From contig JAFQFZ010000064.1 of the NCBI GenBank assembly GCA_017398425.1, positions 21,260 through 85,259 of the forward strand: 64,000 nt of DNA, written 5' to 3'. The number at the start of each line of letters is the position of its first letter. The first letter of the stretch is position 1. Source of the stretch: Clostridia bacterium (GTDB lineage Bacteria > Bacillota > Clostridia > Oscillospirales > Acutalibacteraceae). A program made the position numbers and the translations under genes. The notes under the pieces were generated by a model, which saw only the letters and a program-made list of their open reading frames with translations, had not been told where the DNA came from and did no database searches. Below are positions 45,915-52,933 of this stretch, piece by piece.

Positions 45915-46925
45915 ATGGCAACACGGATCGGGGCGTCCACGATCGCGCTGACAAGCGCGCCGCGCATTCTCGCATCGGCGGCGGTCGTCGGAAAAAAGGA
46001 AGGCGAAGGACCGCTCGGGAAGGCGTTTGACGCGGTGTTTGAGGATGTTACGATGGGCGAACCCTCCTGGGAAAAGGCGGAAAGCGCCCTGCAAAAGGAG
46101 GCGTTTCGCCTGGCGCTTCGCAAAGGCAACTGCACGCCCGAAGACGTGCAATGTCTGTTTGCCGGCGATCTGCTCGACCAATGCACCGCCAGCGCCTTCG
46201 GCATGCGTGAGAGCGGTGTGCCGCTTCTCGGGCAGTACGGCGCTTGCTCCACGATGGCGCAAACGCTCAGCATGGCGGCACTCGCCGTGGACAGCGGGGC
46301 GGTCGAACTGGCCGCCGCAGTCACCTCATCGCACTTTTGCTCCGCCGAGCGGCAGTTTCGTTTTCCTCTCACCTACGGCGGTCAGCGCACTCCCACCGCG
46401 CAATGGACCGCCACCGCTTCGGGATGTGTGCTTGTGAAGCCGATGGACAAGGGCGTCGCCGTGCGCGCGCTCACCGTCGGGCGCATCGTCGACATGGGCA
46501 TCACCGACGCCAACAACATGGGCGCCGCCATGGCACCTGCGGCGGCGGATACGATACGGCGGTATCTGGAGGATACGGGGACGGTGCCGTCGGATTACGA
46601 CGCGGTGTTCACGGGGGATCTGGCATACTGCGGCAGTGCGCTTCTCAAAGAGTTGCTCGCGCGCGACGGGATCACTCTGGGGGACACGCACTTCGACTGC
46701 GGACTGATGCTGTTTGACCGCCAACGGCAGGACGTGCACGCAGGAGGTTCGGGGTGCGGATGCGCGGCGTCGGTGCTGTGCGGACACATTTTACCGAAGA
46801 TGGCGCGCGGCGAACTCAAAAACATCCTCTTTATCGCGACGGGAGCGCTGATGTCCGTCACCACTTCAAAACAAGGCGAATCCATCCCCGGCATCGCCCA
46901 CCTGCTGCATTTGACAGTGGGATAA
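45915..46925 (+). CDS. spoVAD: Stage V sporulation protein AD
   Basis: 336 residues from ATG 45915; an in-frame ATG at 45903 is also possible and neither has a strong ribosome site. Thiolase-like fold without thiolase chemistry: EGPLGKAFD, FAGDLLDQC, QYGACSTMAQ, SSHFCSAERQFRFPLTYGGQ, AMAPAAADTI, FTGDL, AGGSGCGCAASV and ESIPGIAHL match SpoVAD. It binds dipicolinic acid in spores. It normally follows spoVAC directly; here it stands alone between hsdM and the CRISPR array, with no spoVAE visible. Confidence 0.93.
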   Translation: MATRIGASTIALTSAPRILASAAVVGKKEGEGPLGKAFDAVFEDVTMGEPSWEKAESALQKEAFRLALRKGNCTPEDVQCLFAGDLLDQCTASAFGMRESGVPLLGQYGACSTMAQTLSMAALAVDSGAVELAAAVTSSHFCSAERQFRFPLTYGGQRTPTAQWTATASGCVLVKPMDKGVAVRALTVGRIVDMGITDANNMGAAMAPAAADTIRRYLEDTGTVPSDYDAVFTGDLAYCGSALLKELLARDGITLGDTHFDCGLMLFDRQRQDVHAGGSGCGCAASVLCGHILPKMARGELKNILFIATGALMSVTTSKQGESIPGIAHLLHLTVG

Positions 46926-46937
46926 TGCCATATACAA

Positions 46938-46973
46938 AACCCCGACTGTTGCAAAACCGCAACAATCGGGGTT
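46938..46973. terminator. Bidirectional terminator between spoVAD and the CRISPR array
   Basis: AACCCCGACTGTTGC pairs with GCAACAATCGGGGTT (one mismatch) with loop AAAACC. It stands 8 bases from the degenerate last repeat, so it would end both the spoVAD transcript and the crRNA precursor. Confidence 0.75.
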
Positions 46974-46980
46974 ATTTGCG

Positions 46981-47448
46981 ATATAACAGTAGAAATTAAA
47001 AGGATTCGTTAAACCGACGCCAGAGCAAAAACGCTTGCCTAATCTACAACAGTAGAAATTAAAAGGGTTCGTTAAACTTCGGCGTATTCATATACGCCAT
47101 GGTATCTACAACAGTAGAAATTAAAAGGGTTCGTTAAACAATGAATTGGTCGCGGGCGACGATCTATCTACAACAGTAGAAATTAAAAGGGTTCGTTAAA
47201 CAAATACGGCTGGGATTCTTGGGATCTGATCTACAACAGTAGAAATTAAAAGAGTTCGTTAAACCGAGAACGAGGTCACGTTTACTGACGGATCTACAAC
47301 AGTAGAAATTAAAAGGGTTCGTTAAACGCACCCATAACAATTGCCATCTTCATATCTACAACAGTAGAAATTAAAAGGGTTCGTTAAACGCTCATCAGCG
47401 CTTCGTCGCGGACATATCTACAACAGTAGAAATTAAAAGGGTTCGTTA
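46981..47448 (-). CRISPR. Type V-A CRISPR array, 8 repeats and 7 spacers, leaderless
   Basis: Crisp direct repeats of 36 bases (crRNA orientation begins GTTTAACGAACCC and ends TTTCTACTGTTGTAGAT, the Cas12a handle with stem TCTAC/GTAGA). Repeat positions: 46981-47014 (degenerate), 47042-47077, 47104-47139, 47166-47201, 47229-47264 (one change), 47292-47327, 47354-47389, 47416-47448. Spacers are 26-27 bases. In transcription order the first repeat (47416-47448) lacks its first three bases and grows straight out of truncated cas4; its processing stem is intact. The last repeat has lost the stem (ends GTTATAT), as terminal repeats do. No leader is present. Confidence 0.97.
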
Positions 47449-47684
47449 TCGATTTTACCAAAAAGGTCATACCTCTCGCAATACACTCGCACTCCCTGCA
47501 TCCTCGTTTTTTCTGTGGAATAGGTTCCCTCATCGGCATGGGAATGGGATGCTGTGCCATTCAACTGCGGTGTATCTTGCCACAGCACCCGCTCTCCGTC
47601 ATCTTCCAACAAATGAAAATCAATCGATACGGGGCAAAACAGAAAATCATTCAAATACGAGATGCTCAACACTTGTTCGCTCAT
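47433..47684 (-). pseudogene. cas4: Truncated cas4 (N-terminal 79 codons) fused to the first CRISPR repeat
   Basis: The frame starts with ATG overlapping the cas12a stop (ATGA), as in type V-A operons. The N-terminus ISYLNDFLFCPVSIDFH with its iron-sulphur-type Cys, then LNGTASHSHADEGTYS and VRVYCERYDLFGKID, match Cas4 up to the nuclease Asp of the GKID motif. After this come four residues (NEPF) and a stop, all encoded by the first repeat. The ExK motif, QxxxY and the three C-terminal cysteines are missing, so neither nuclease nor Fe-S function should survive. Confidence 0.85.
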
Positions 47685-50600
47685 TTTTGCGTATAGGCGA
47701 GCCAGTCGGCATTCGAGATGGTCAAATCCGCCTTCGCCAGCTCATGTTCCGGGGTTTGTTTCAATACATCGATCATTTGCAAAGCTTTGCGCGCGATGTG
47801 ATAGGCACCGTTCGCGTCGGCATTGGCGGGAAGTGCAGCGGTGTCGCTGTAATTCCGGCTGTCAAAGAAGAGACCGTCACGATTTCGCACCGGCGATGTC
47901 AGATAATCCACCGACGAATCGCCCGTGATGCTGTTGCGCATTTGCAACGTCAAACCCATCAGCTTCATAAATCGACGATAGAACTCCGTTTCCTTTACAC
48001 CGAGGATCGCCTCTTTCATATCTTCCGAAAGCGGCACACCGTACTGCGCAAACAACGCCTTCCACTCCTCCGTGAGCACGACACGGCGATTGTCATACAT
48101 ATTGTTTTTCTGCGGATTGCGGAAGGTTTCAATGCGATCGGCATTGGAACACACCGTCCAGCGCTTGCGGAAATCTGCCGTGCAACGCGGGAACTTGTCC
48201 AAATCGACATCGAACTCCAGCAGATCTTCGCCTTGGTTGTAGCGAATCACATCGATCACAGAGATGAATCCTTTCGCATCGGCAACCGACGTGTAGCGCG
48301 GTTTAAGAAGGTCGACAAAGCCGGTCGTGGGGTCGATCTTACTGGTCATCCAAGCAGGAACATAGAACAAGAAGCCGTTTTGTTTGCCGCGATGCACACC
48401 CTCTACCTTATTGGTCAACTGATAAGCGCGCAACACCCCGCCGTTTTCCGTCGGTTCTGCCGTTTTATCCACAAGGAAGTTCAGCTTTTGGATCAGCATG
48501 TTTTCGAACTTCTGATACACCTGTTTTTCCACCTTGAAGCGACCGCGTTTGAACCCGAAATTGAGATCCTCCAGCGCCACGATCGCATCGTATTTGAGCA
48601 TCAGTTGGCATATCTCATGCACCACGATGCTGAGATAGCCTTCTTTCAGTTCCTTGATGTTTTCGATCGTGCCCCAGCTTTTCCGCGCCGCATCGCGTTC
48701 GGCTTCTTTCTTGTCGAGCAAGGCATGATAATCCACTTTGTGGCCGTGTTCACCGAGGATCTGATTGAGCGAACGCTGCTCAACGATCTCCCCTTTTCCG
48801 TTGATCACACAAATATACAACAAATGCCGTTCGCCGCGATCGATGCCGATCACATAGGTATCTTCGGCATTTTTCACCGCCGCTCGCACCTCTTCGTTGA
48901 GATACGATTTGCCGTCGGCCTTAAAGTTCAATGTGATCGGCAGGTGCAAAGCAAACTGACGTTTTGTGAATCGACGATCCTTTATCAAGTCATAGACAAA
49001 TGTACTTTGCGTTTTGGGGTTGTTCGGGTTTTTATTATCGATTGGCTGATTGGCGGGATGCACGATTTGCTCCTCTTTACGGATGCTCGCTTCACGATAG
49101 AACATCTCCGCGCCACCGTTCAACTGGAACACCACGTCCTTCAAATTGCGCTCATCAAACAGCATTTTGAAATACATCGTATGCAGATTCGGACGGCCTT
49201 TGCTGTGCGGCGAAAAATCCTTGTTGTAAATTTGGAACAGGTACAGTTGCCCGCTTTCGACAAGGCCGTTTATATACGCGGCATCCACATCTTGAAACCG
49301 AAGCGAATACCCTTGTTCCTTTACCTCGTTGTAGAACTCGCTGATATCGCGATACTTTTCTGTCGGTGAGAAGCGGAATCCGAATTGCTTCCAATCCTCA
49401 TGACGTTCGATCGATGCCTTAAAGAAATCAATGAACTGATGGCAATCCTCCAATTTAAACTTATCACCCTTTTTAAACGTTTCATTTTTTCGGATGGCAA
49501 GGATCTCGGGACTCGGCGCAAATGTATCGATATTCGATGCCGCAAAAAACACCTTGGGCAACATTTTGTTCGGACCGGGTAACAATTTGTATTCCATTTT
49601 CTCATAGTGCTCAACTCCCGCCGTCGAGGGCAGAGACATGAATGCTTTATTGTTCGACTTATCCATTATCGCCAAATAATACATGCCGTTTTTACGCAAC
49701 AATATCGTTCGATAATCACGCTCTTTATTTCTGTCCCATCCTCCGAGCAACTGAGGATTGTCAAAATTCAACTTGATCTTATCTTTGGAATACGGCTTTT
49801 TGGTGACGTAGTTTCTCACCTTATCGTACAAACGGTCAATGGAGGACAACGTCTCATACAGCGGCGTGAATCGCCCGTAGAACACACTGTCTTTCGACTC
49901 CTCTTTGCCGCTGCCGCGCAACGATTTCAGCAGATGCTCCACGTTTTTGATCGCATCGAGCAACGTTTTTACACAATCGATAGCTTCATCATTGGCGCAC
50001 AGTTTCTTCACGTGCGTCGCTTCGTAATCGGAATCCAACAATCCTTTCGCTTGCTCATACGCCGTTTTCACGTCCTCAAGAGCCTGCGCCACCGCCTGTT
50101 TATAATACTCCACGACCGTTTTATCGGAATGCTCGTCCGTCGCGCTTTGCGCCCCCAGCGCCTGCACCTTTGCCAAACTGAAGGAGGCAATCGCTTTGTA
50201 CGCCTTTTTCATCTTTTCCTCGTATTTCTCGGGGTCTGCTTTGCCTTTGAGCGGATGCGCCAGGCGATACTCCTCTTCCCATGCGCCGACCACTGCGCTC
50301 CAACTGCCGAACACCGCATTGGACAGTTCGTTGACCGCGGGACCGGATCTCACAAAAATGCCGTCCGGGTCAAACGTTTCCAATTCTGCGAACAAAGTTT
50401 GCGCATCCTGCGCCGACGAGTCCATCACATCTTCATAAAACCGTTTGACCGCCAGCAACGCGGCGTTATCCGATGCAAACTGTTCGGGAAGGAACGACAC
50501 GGTCTCGCGCTCGCTGAGGATTTGTTTGTACAACGCCTTCATAAGCGGTAAGCGCTTGGATCTGTCGTTCCCTGCTACCTGTTGATTGTACAAATTGATA

Positions 50601-51376
50601 TGCTCATTGAGTCCCTTGACCTTTGTTTGATCCTCGCAGGTGTAGCCACCCAAAATGTCGTTGTAGCGATCAATCCCCGATTGTGCAAGCACAAAGGAAA
50701 AATACTCGACCGAAAACACATCCTCGACCGATACACCGTACAATCCTTGATACGTTGCGTTCAACTCGTCCATCGTTTCTGCGGGAAGTGCATTCTTCAC
50801 TTTTGCAAACGCCGCCGCATTATCCAAAAACTTCGGGAGATTCTCATGAACGACGCGATAAGCAATCGCTGTGGATTGCGGTTCCGCCGAATACATATTT
50901 TTGCGATTCTCATAAAACCCGCTGAAGTACGTCGCAAAACCGCGGAACATTTCCACCGTAGCGCGCTCATCCGCATCCTTCAAAAATTCCGGCAAGATCT
51001 CCTCGATCATTTCGCGTTTATCCAGCAGTTTGTACGTATCCGTTTTGGTGAGCCAACCCGCAATTTGCTTGCGCATAGCGGTTTCCAACTTCTCCATCGT
51101 CTTAAAATCGTTTTCGGTTTTGGCGGATTTATAATACAGCTCTGCATACTCCGATACATTGGAAAGAACCGCCTTCTTCAAAACGCTCTCAATGTAATAC
51201 TTATGATAACGATCGATATACTCTTTGACTTTTTGATACTCCTGTGCGCGCGTTTTATCCTTTTCGAGAAGCAACTTATGGTTAAAGTGCTCTTCGGTTT
51301 TGCCCACAGGCAACAACGAAAACCGCAACGTTTTGGATATGGAATATTGATTGATAAATCCGTCCCTTTTGGTCAT
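47681..51376 (-). CDS. cas12a: CRISPR-associated endonuclease Cas12a (Cpf1), type V-A
   Basis: 1231 residues, close to Lachnospiraceae Cas12a; ATG 51376 is chosen because AGAGGTG is 6 bases upstream (an earlier GTG overlaps it). N-terminus INQYSISKTLRFSLLPVGKT is typical. WED/PI features include LPGPNKMLPKVFF and FQLNGGAEMFYREASI; the crRNA-processing region FALHLPITLNFK keeps its His and Lys. RuvC residues are D846 (GIDRGERHLLYI), E936 (ALEDLNFGFKRGR) and D1187 (NADANGAYHIARK), so it should be nuclease-active. Driven by a strong promoter; followed by the cas4 stump and array on the same strand. No cas1, cas2 or intact cas4. Confidence 0.97.
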   Translation of the reverse strand: MTKRDGFINQYSISKTLRFSLLPVGKTEEHFNHKLLLEKDKTRAQEYQKVKEYIDRYHKYYIESVLKKAVLSNVSEYAELYYKSAKTENDFKTMEKLETAMRKQIAGWLTKTDTYKLLDKREMIEEILPEFLKDADERATVEMFRGFATYFSGFYENRKNMYSAEPQSTAIAYRVVHENLPKFLDNAAAFAKVKNALPAETMDELNATYQGLYGVSVEDVFSVEYFSFVLAQSGIDRYNDILGGYTCEDQTKVKGLNEHINLYNQQVAGNDRSKRLPLMKALYKQILSERETVSFLPEQFASDNAALLAVKRFYEDVMDSSAQDAQTLFAELETFDPDGIFVRSGPAVNELSNAVFGSWSAVVGAWEEEYRLAHPLKGKADPEKYEEKMKKAYKAIASFSLAKVQALGAQSATDEHSDKTVVEYYKQAVAQALEDVKTAYEQAKGLLDSDYEATHVKKLCANDEAIDCVKTLLDAIKNVEHLLKSLRGSGKEESKDSVFYGRFTPLYETLSSIDRLYDKVRNYVTKKPYSKDKIKLNFDNPQLLGGWDRNKERDYRTILLRKNGMYYLAIMDKSNNKAFMSLPSTAGVEHYEKMEYKLLPGPNKMLPKVFFAASNIDTFAPSPEILAIRKNETFKKGDKFKLEDCHQFIDFFKASIERHEDWKQFGFRFSPTEKYRDISEFYNEVKEQGYSLRFQDVDAAYINGLVESGQLYLFQIYNKDFSPHSKGRPNLHTMYFKMLFDERNLKDVVFQLNGGAEMFYREASIRKEEQIVHPANQPIDNKNPNNPKTQSTFVYDLIKDRRFTKRQFALHLPITLNFKADGKSYLNEEVRAAVKNAEDTYVIGIDRGERHLLYICVINGKGEIVEQRSLNQILGEHGHKVDYHALLDKKEAERDAARKSWGTIENIKELKEGYLSIVVHEICQLMLKYDAIVALEDLNFGFKRGRFKVEKQVYQKFENMLIQKLNFLVDKTAEPTENGGVLRAYQLTNKVEGVHRGKQNGFLFYVPAWMTSKIDPTTGFVDLLKPRYTSVADAKGFISVIDVIRYNQGEDLLEFDVDLDKFPRCTADFRKRWTVCSNADRIETFRNPQKNNMYDNRRVVLTEEWKALFAQYGVPLSEDMKEAILGVKETEFYRRFMKLMGLTLQMRNSITGDSSVDYLTSPVRNRDGLFFDSRNYSDTAALPANADANGAYHIARKALQMIDVLKQTPEHELAKADLTISNADWLAYTQK

Positions 51377-51413
51377 GGTCAGCACCTCTTTCCTATAAAA
51401 GAATTACAAATAT

Positions 51414-51442
51414 AGTATAGCGATTGCCCACACCAAAGTCAA
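51414..51442 (-). promoter_or_regulatory. SigA-type promoter of cas12a
   Basis: On the minus strand: TTGACT (51442-51437), exactly 17 bases, TATACT (51419-51414), about 38 bases before the cas12a ATG. It appears to be the only promoter for cas12a, the cas4 stump and the array. Confidence 0.85.
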
Positions 51443-51523
51443 CCCGCGTCCCATGAGGTGGCGAAGAATGCCGACACCTCCGATATGTGCCGATAAAAGC
51501 CACTACCCAAATGAAGAAAACCA

Positions 51524-51532
51524 TGGTATACT
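51524..51532 (+). promoter_or_regulatory. Extended -10 promoter of the rhodanese gene
   Basis: TGGTATACT (TG-N-TATACT), 47 bases before the lipoprotein start; divergent from the cas12a promoter. A short hairpin-like AAAAAAGACTCC/GAGGTGCTTTTTT follows. Confidence 0.5.
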
Positions 51533-51578
51533 GATAAAAAAGACTCCTGTTTTCGAGTAAAGTGAGGTGCTTTTTTGA

Positions 51579-51971
51579 ATGAAACGTATACTCAGTTTGG
51601 GACTGTTGGGGGTGCTGTTGTTGGTGATGAGCGGATGTCAAGCTACCTCGGAGGGTCAGCCCGGATATGAAATGATCTCGGCGGAGGACGCGAAGACGAT
51701 CATGGACACGGAGAGCGATTTCGTCCTTCTTGACGTACGCACCGAAGAAGAATACGCCGCAGGTCACATCGAAGGAGCGGTGCTTCTTCCCGACTACGAG
51801 ATCCGAGAACGCGCCGAGGAGGTGCTCCCGAACAAGGATCAAACAATCCTTGTCTATTGCCGCAGCGGTCGGCGCAGTAAAAACGCCGCCGCTGAGCTAG
51901 CAACGATGGGCTATCGCCGCGTCAAGGAGTTTGGCGGCATTCTCGACTGGCCGTACGAAATCGTGAAATGA
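51579..51971 (+). CDS. Rhodanese-like lipoprotein
   Basis: 130 residues. Lipoprotein signal peptide with lipobox LVMSGC (Cys19). The rhodanese domain (about 28-130) has LLDVRTEEEYAAGHIEGAVLLP and active-site Cys in LVYCRSGRRSKNAA, ending with GGILDWPYEIV. Sulphur transfer or thiol chemistry outside the membrane. The next gene follows at once. Confidence 0.9.
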   Translation: MKRILSLGLLGVLLLVMSGCQATSEGQPGYEMISAEDAKTIMDTESDFVLLDVRTEEEYAAGHIEGAVLLPDYEIRERAEEVLPNKDQTILVYCRSGRRSKNAAAELATMGYRRVKEFGGILDWPYEIVK

Positions 51972-51979
51972 GGGACACC

Positions 51980-52453
51980 ATGGATCCGAAAACGATGTAC
52001 CGAAAAATCGACCGTATTCTCGGGGAGTTGACGCCGCTTCGGGTCGACTGCGGTGTGACGTGCGGCGGCGCTTGTTGCAAAGGCGACGGCGACACGGGGA
52101 TGCGGTTGTTTCCTCACGAGGAGAGTTCTTTGTCGGTGCGGGAGCTCGAAAACGGCGTGCGGCTTGTCGTGTGCGACGGGGTGTGCGACCGCCGAGAGCG
52201 TCCGCTCGCGTGTCGGTTGTTTCCGTTCTTCCCCGTCATCGACGAAAAGGGGCGCATTTTTGTCGAACCGGACGCGCGCGCGTTGCGGTTGTGCCCCCTA
52301 TTGACCCACAGCGAGGAGATCGTCTTTGACAAGCGGTTTTTCAAAGCGGTCAAAAAGGTCGGCAAGCTCCTTGCAAAGGATGCCGACTGCCGCCGCTTTC
52401 TCGAAGAGACCACCGAAGAAATGGATACATACGCGGCGTTTCTCGGATATTGA
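51980..52453 (+). CDS. Cysteine-cluster protein (YkgJ-like), unknown function
   Basis: 157 residues from ATG 51980, which has GAGGG in front; an ATG at 51968 overlapping the rhodanese stop is an alternative. Cys pattern C-x3-C-x3-CC near the N-terminus (VDCGVTCGGACCKGDGDTGM), then VVCDGVCDRRERPLACRLFPFFP and LCPLL, as in the zinc/iron-sulphur-binding YkgJ-type family. Probably metal-binding. Cotranscribed with the rhodanese gene. Confidence 0.75.
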   Translation: MDPKTMYRKIDRILGELTPLRVDCGVTCGGACCKGDGDTGMRLFPHEESSLSVRELENGVRLVVCDGVCDRRERPLACRLFPFFPVIDEKGRIFVEPDARALRLCPLLTHSEEIVFDKRFFKAVKKVGKLLAKDADCRRFLEETTEEMDTYAAFLGY

Positions 52454-52578
52454 AAACTATTTTTTGTTTTGATAAGGGAAATCCATTCTCTGCGGTCGTA
52501 TAAAGAATGTAACCGATATTCTTCCTCTTTCTTTTACGGCCTATCTTGCTGATGGTATCCCGTAAAAGGATGTCTTGT

Positions 52579-52632
52579 CGCACCGCACGCTCTCCGAGAA
52601 CACGAGCTTGTGCGGTGCGATTTCGCTTTGTT
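52579..52632 (+). terminator. Possible terminator
   Basis: TCGCACCGCA pairs with TGCGGTGCGA over a loop of about 25 bases, followed by TTTCGCTTTGTT. The gap 52454-52700 otherwise shows only the promoter at 52639. Confidence 0.5.
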
Positions 52633-52638
52633 GGCAAC

Positions 52639-52667
52639 TTGACTTCGGGTGACAGGTATACTATAAT
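52639..52667 (+). promoter_or_regulatory. SigA-type promoter
   Basis: TTGACT, 17 bases, TATAAT, about 35 bases before the small gene at 52701. Confidence 0.8.
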
Positions 52668-52700
52668 AACCACAAACCTCAAGAAAAGGAGTGACGCCTT

Positions 52701-52877
52701 ATGGCCAATTCCTGCTGTGAATATTGCGCCTACTACGCCTACGACGAGACCGAGGATTGGTACGTCTGCGAGATGGATCTGGACGAGGACGATCTGGTGC
52801 GCTTTTTGAGCGGACACACGCAAAGTTGTCCCTACTTCCGCAACGGCGACGAATACGCCATCGCACGAAAACAATAA
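52701..52877 (+). CDS. DUF6472-like small cysteine protein
   Basis: 58 residues from ATG 52701 after AAAAGGAG. Four or five conserved Cys in CCEYCAYY, VCEMDLDEDD and CPYFRNGDEY look like a small metal-binding knuckle. The pattern fits what I recall as DUF6472, common in Clostridia. It has its own promoter and terminator. Function unknown. Confidence 0.75.
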   Translation: MANSCCEYCAYYAYDETEDWYVCEMDLDEDDLVRFLSGHTQSCPYFRNGDEYAIARKQ

Positions 52878-52880
52878 AAA

Positions 52881-52926
52881 GAAAATCCCCGACGGACTTT
52901 GAAACAAAGTCTGTCGGGGATTTTTC
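52881..52926. terminator. Bidirectional terminator
   Basis: AAATCCCCGACGGACTTTG / CAAAGTCTGTCGGGGATTT with loop AAA, one mismatch; between convergent genes. Confidence 0.85.
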
Positions 52927-52933
52927 ATTCCAT

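Noticed and set aside
46938-46980. A tracrRNA or second small RNA gene beside the array
   Set aside because: The stretch is a terminator hairpin with no anti-repeat, and Cas12a needs no tracrRNA.
47433-47684. The 83-codon gene next to the array as a novel small CRISPR-associated protein
   Set aside because: Its sequence matches the Cas4 N-terminus and its end is made by a CRISPR repeat, so truncation is the simpler reading.
47681-51376. Cas12a as a nuclease-dead or different type V effector
   Set aside because: D846, E936 and D1187 and the typical WED/PI and processing motifs are present, and the repeat has the Cas12a handle.
37398-51376. The whole RM-CRISPR region as one integrative element
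   Set aside because: No integrase, transposase, att repeats or tRNA junction is seen, and the housekeeping sporulation gene spoVAD lies inside it.
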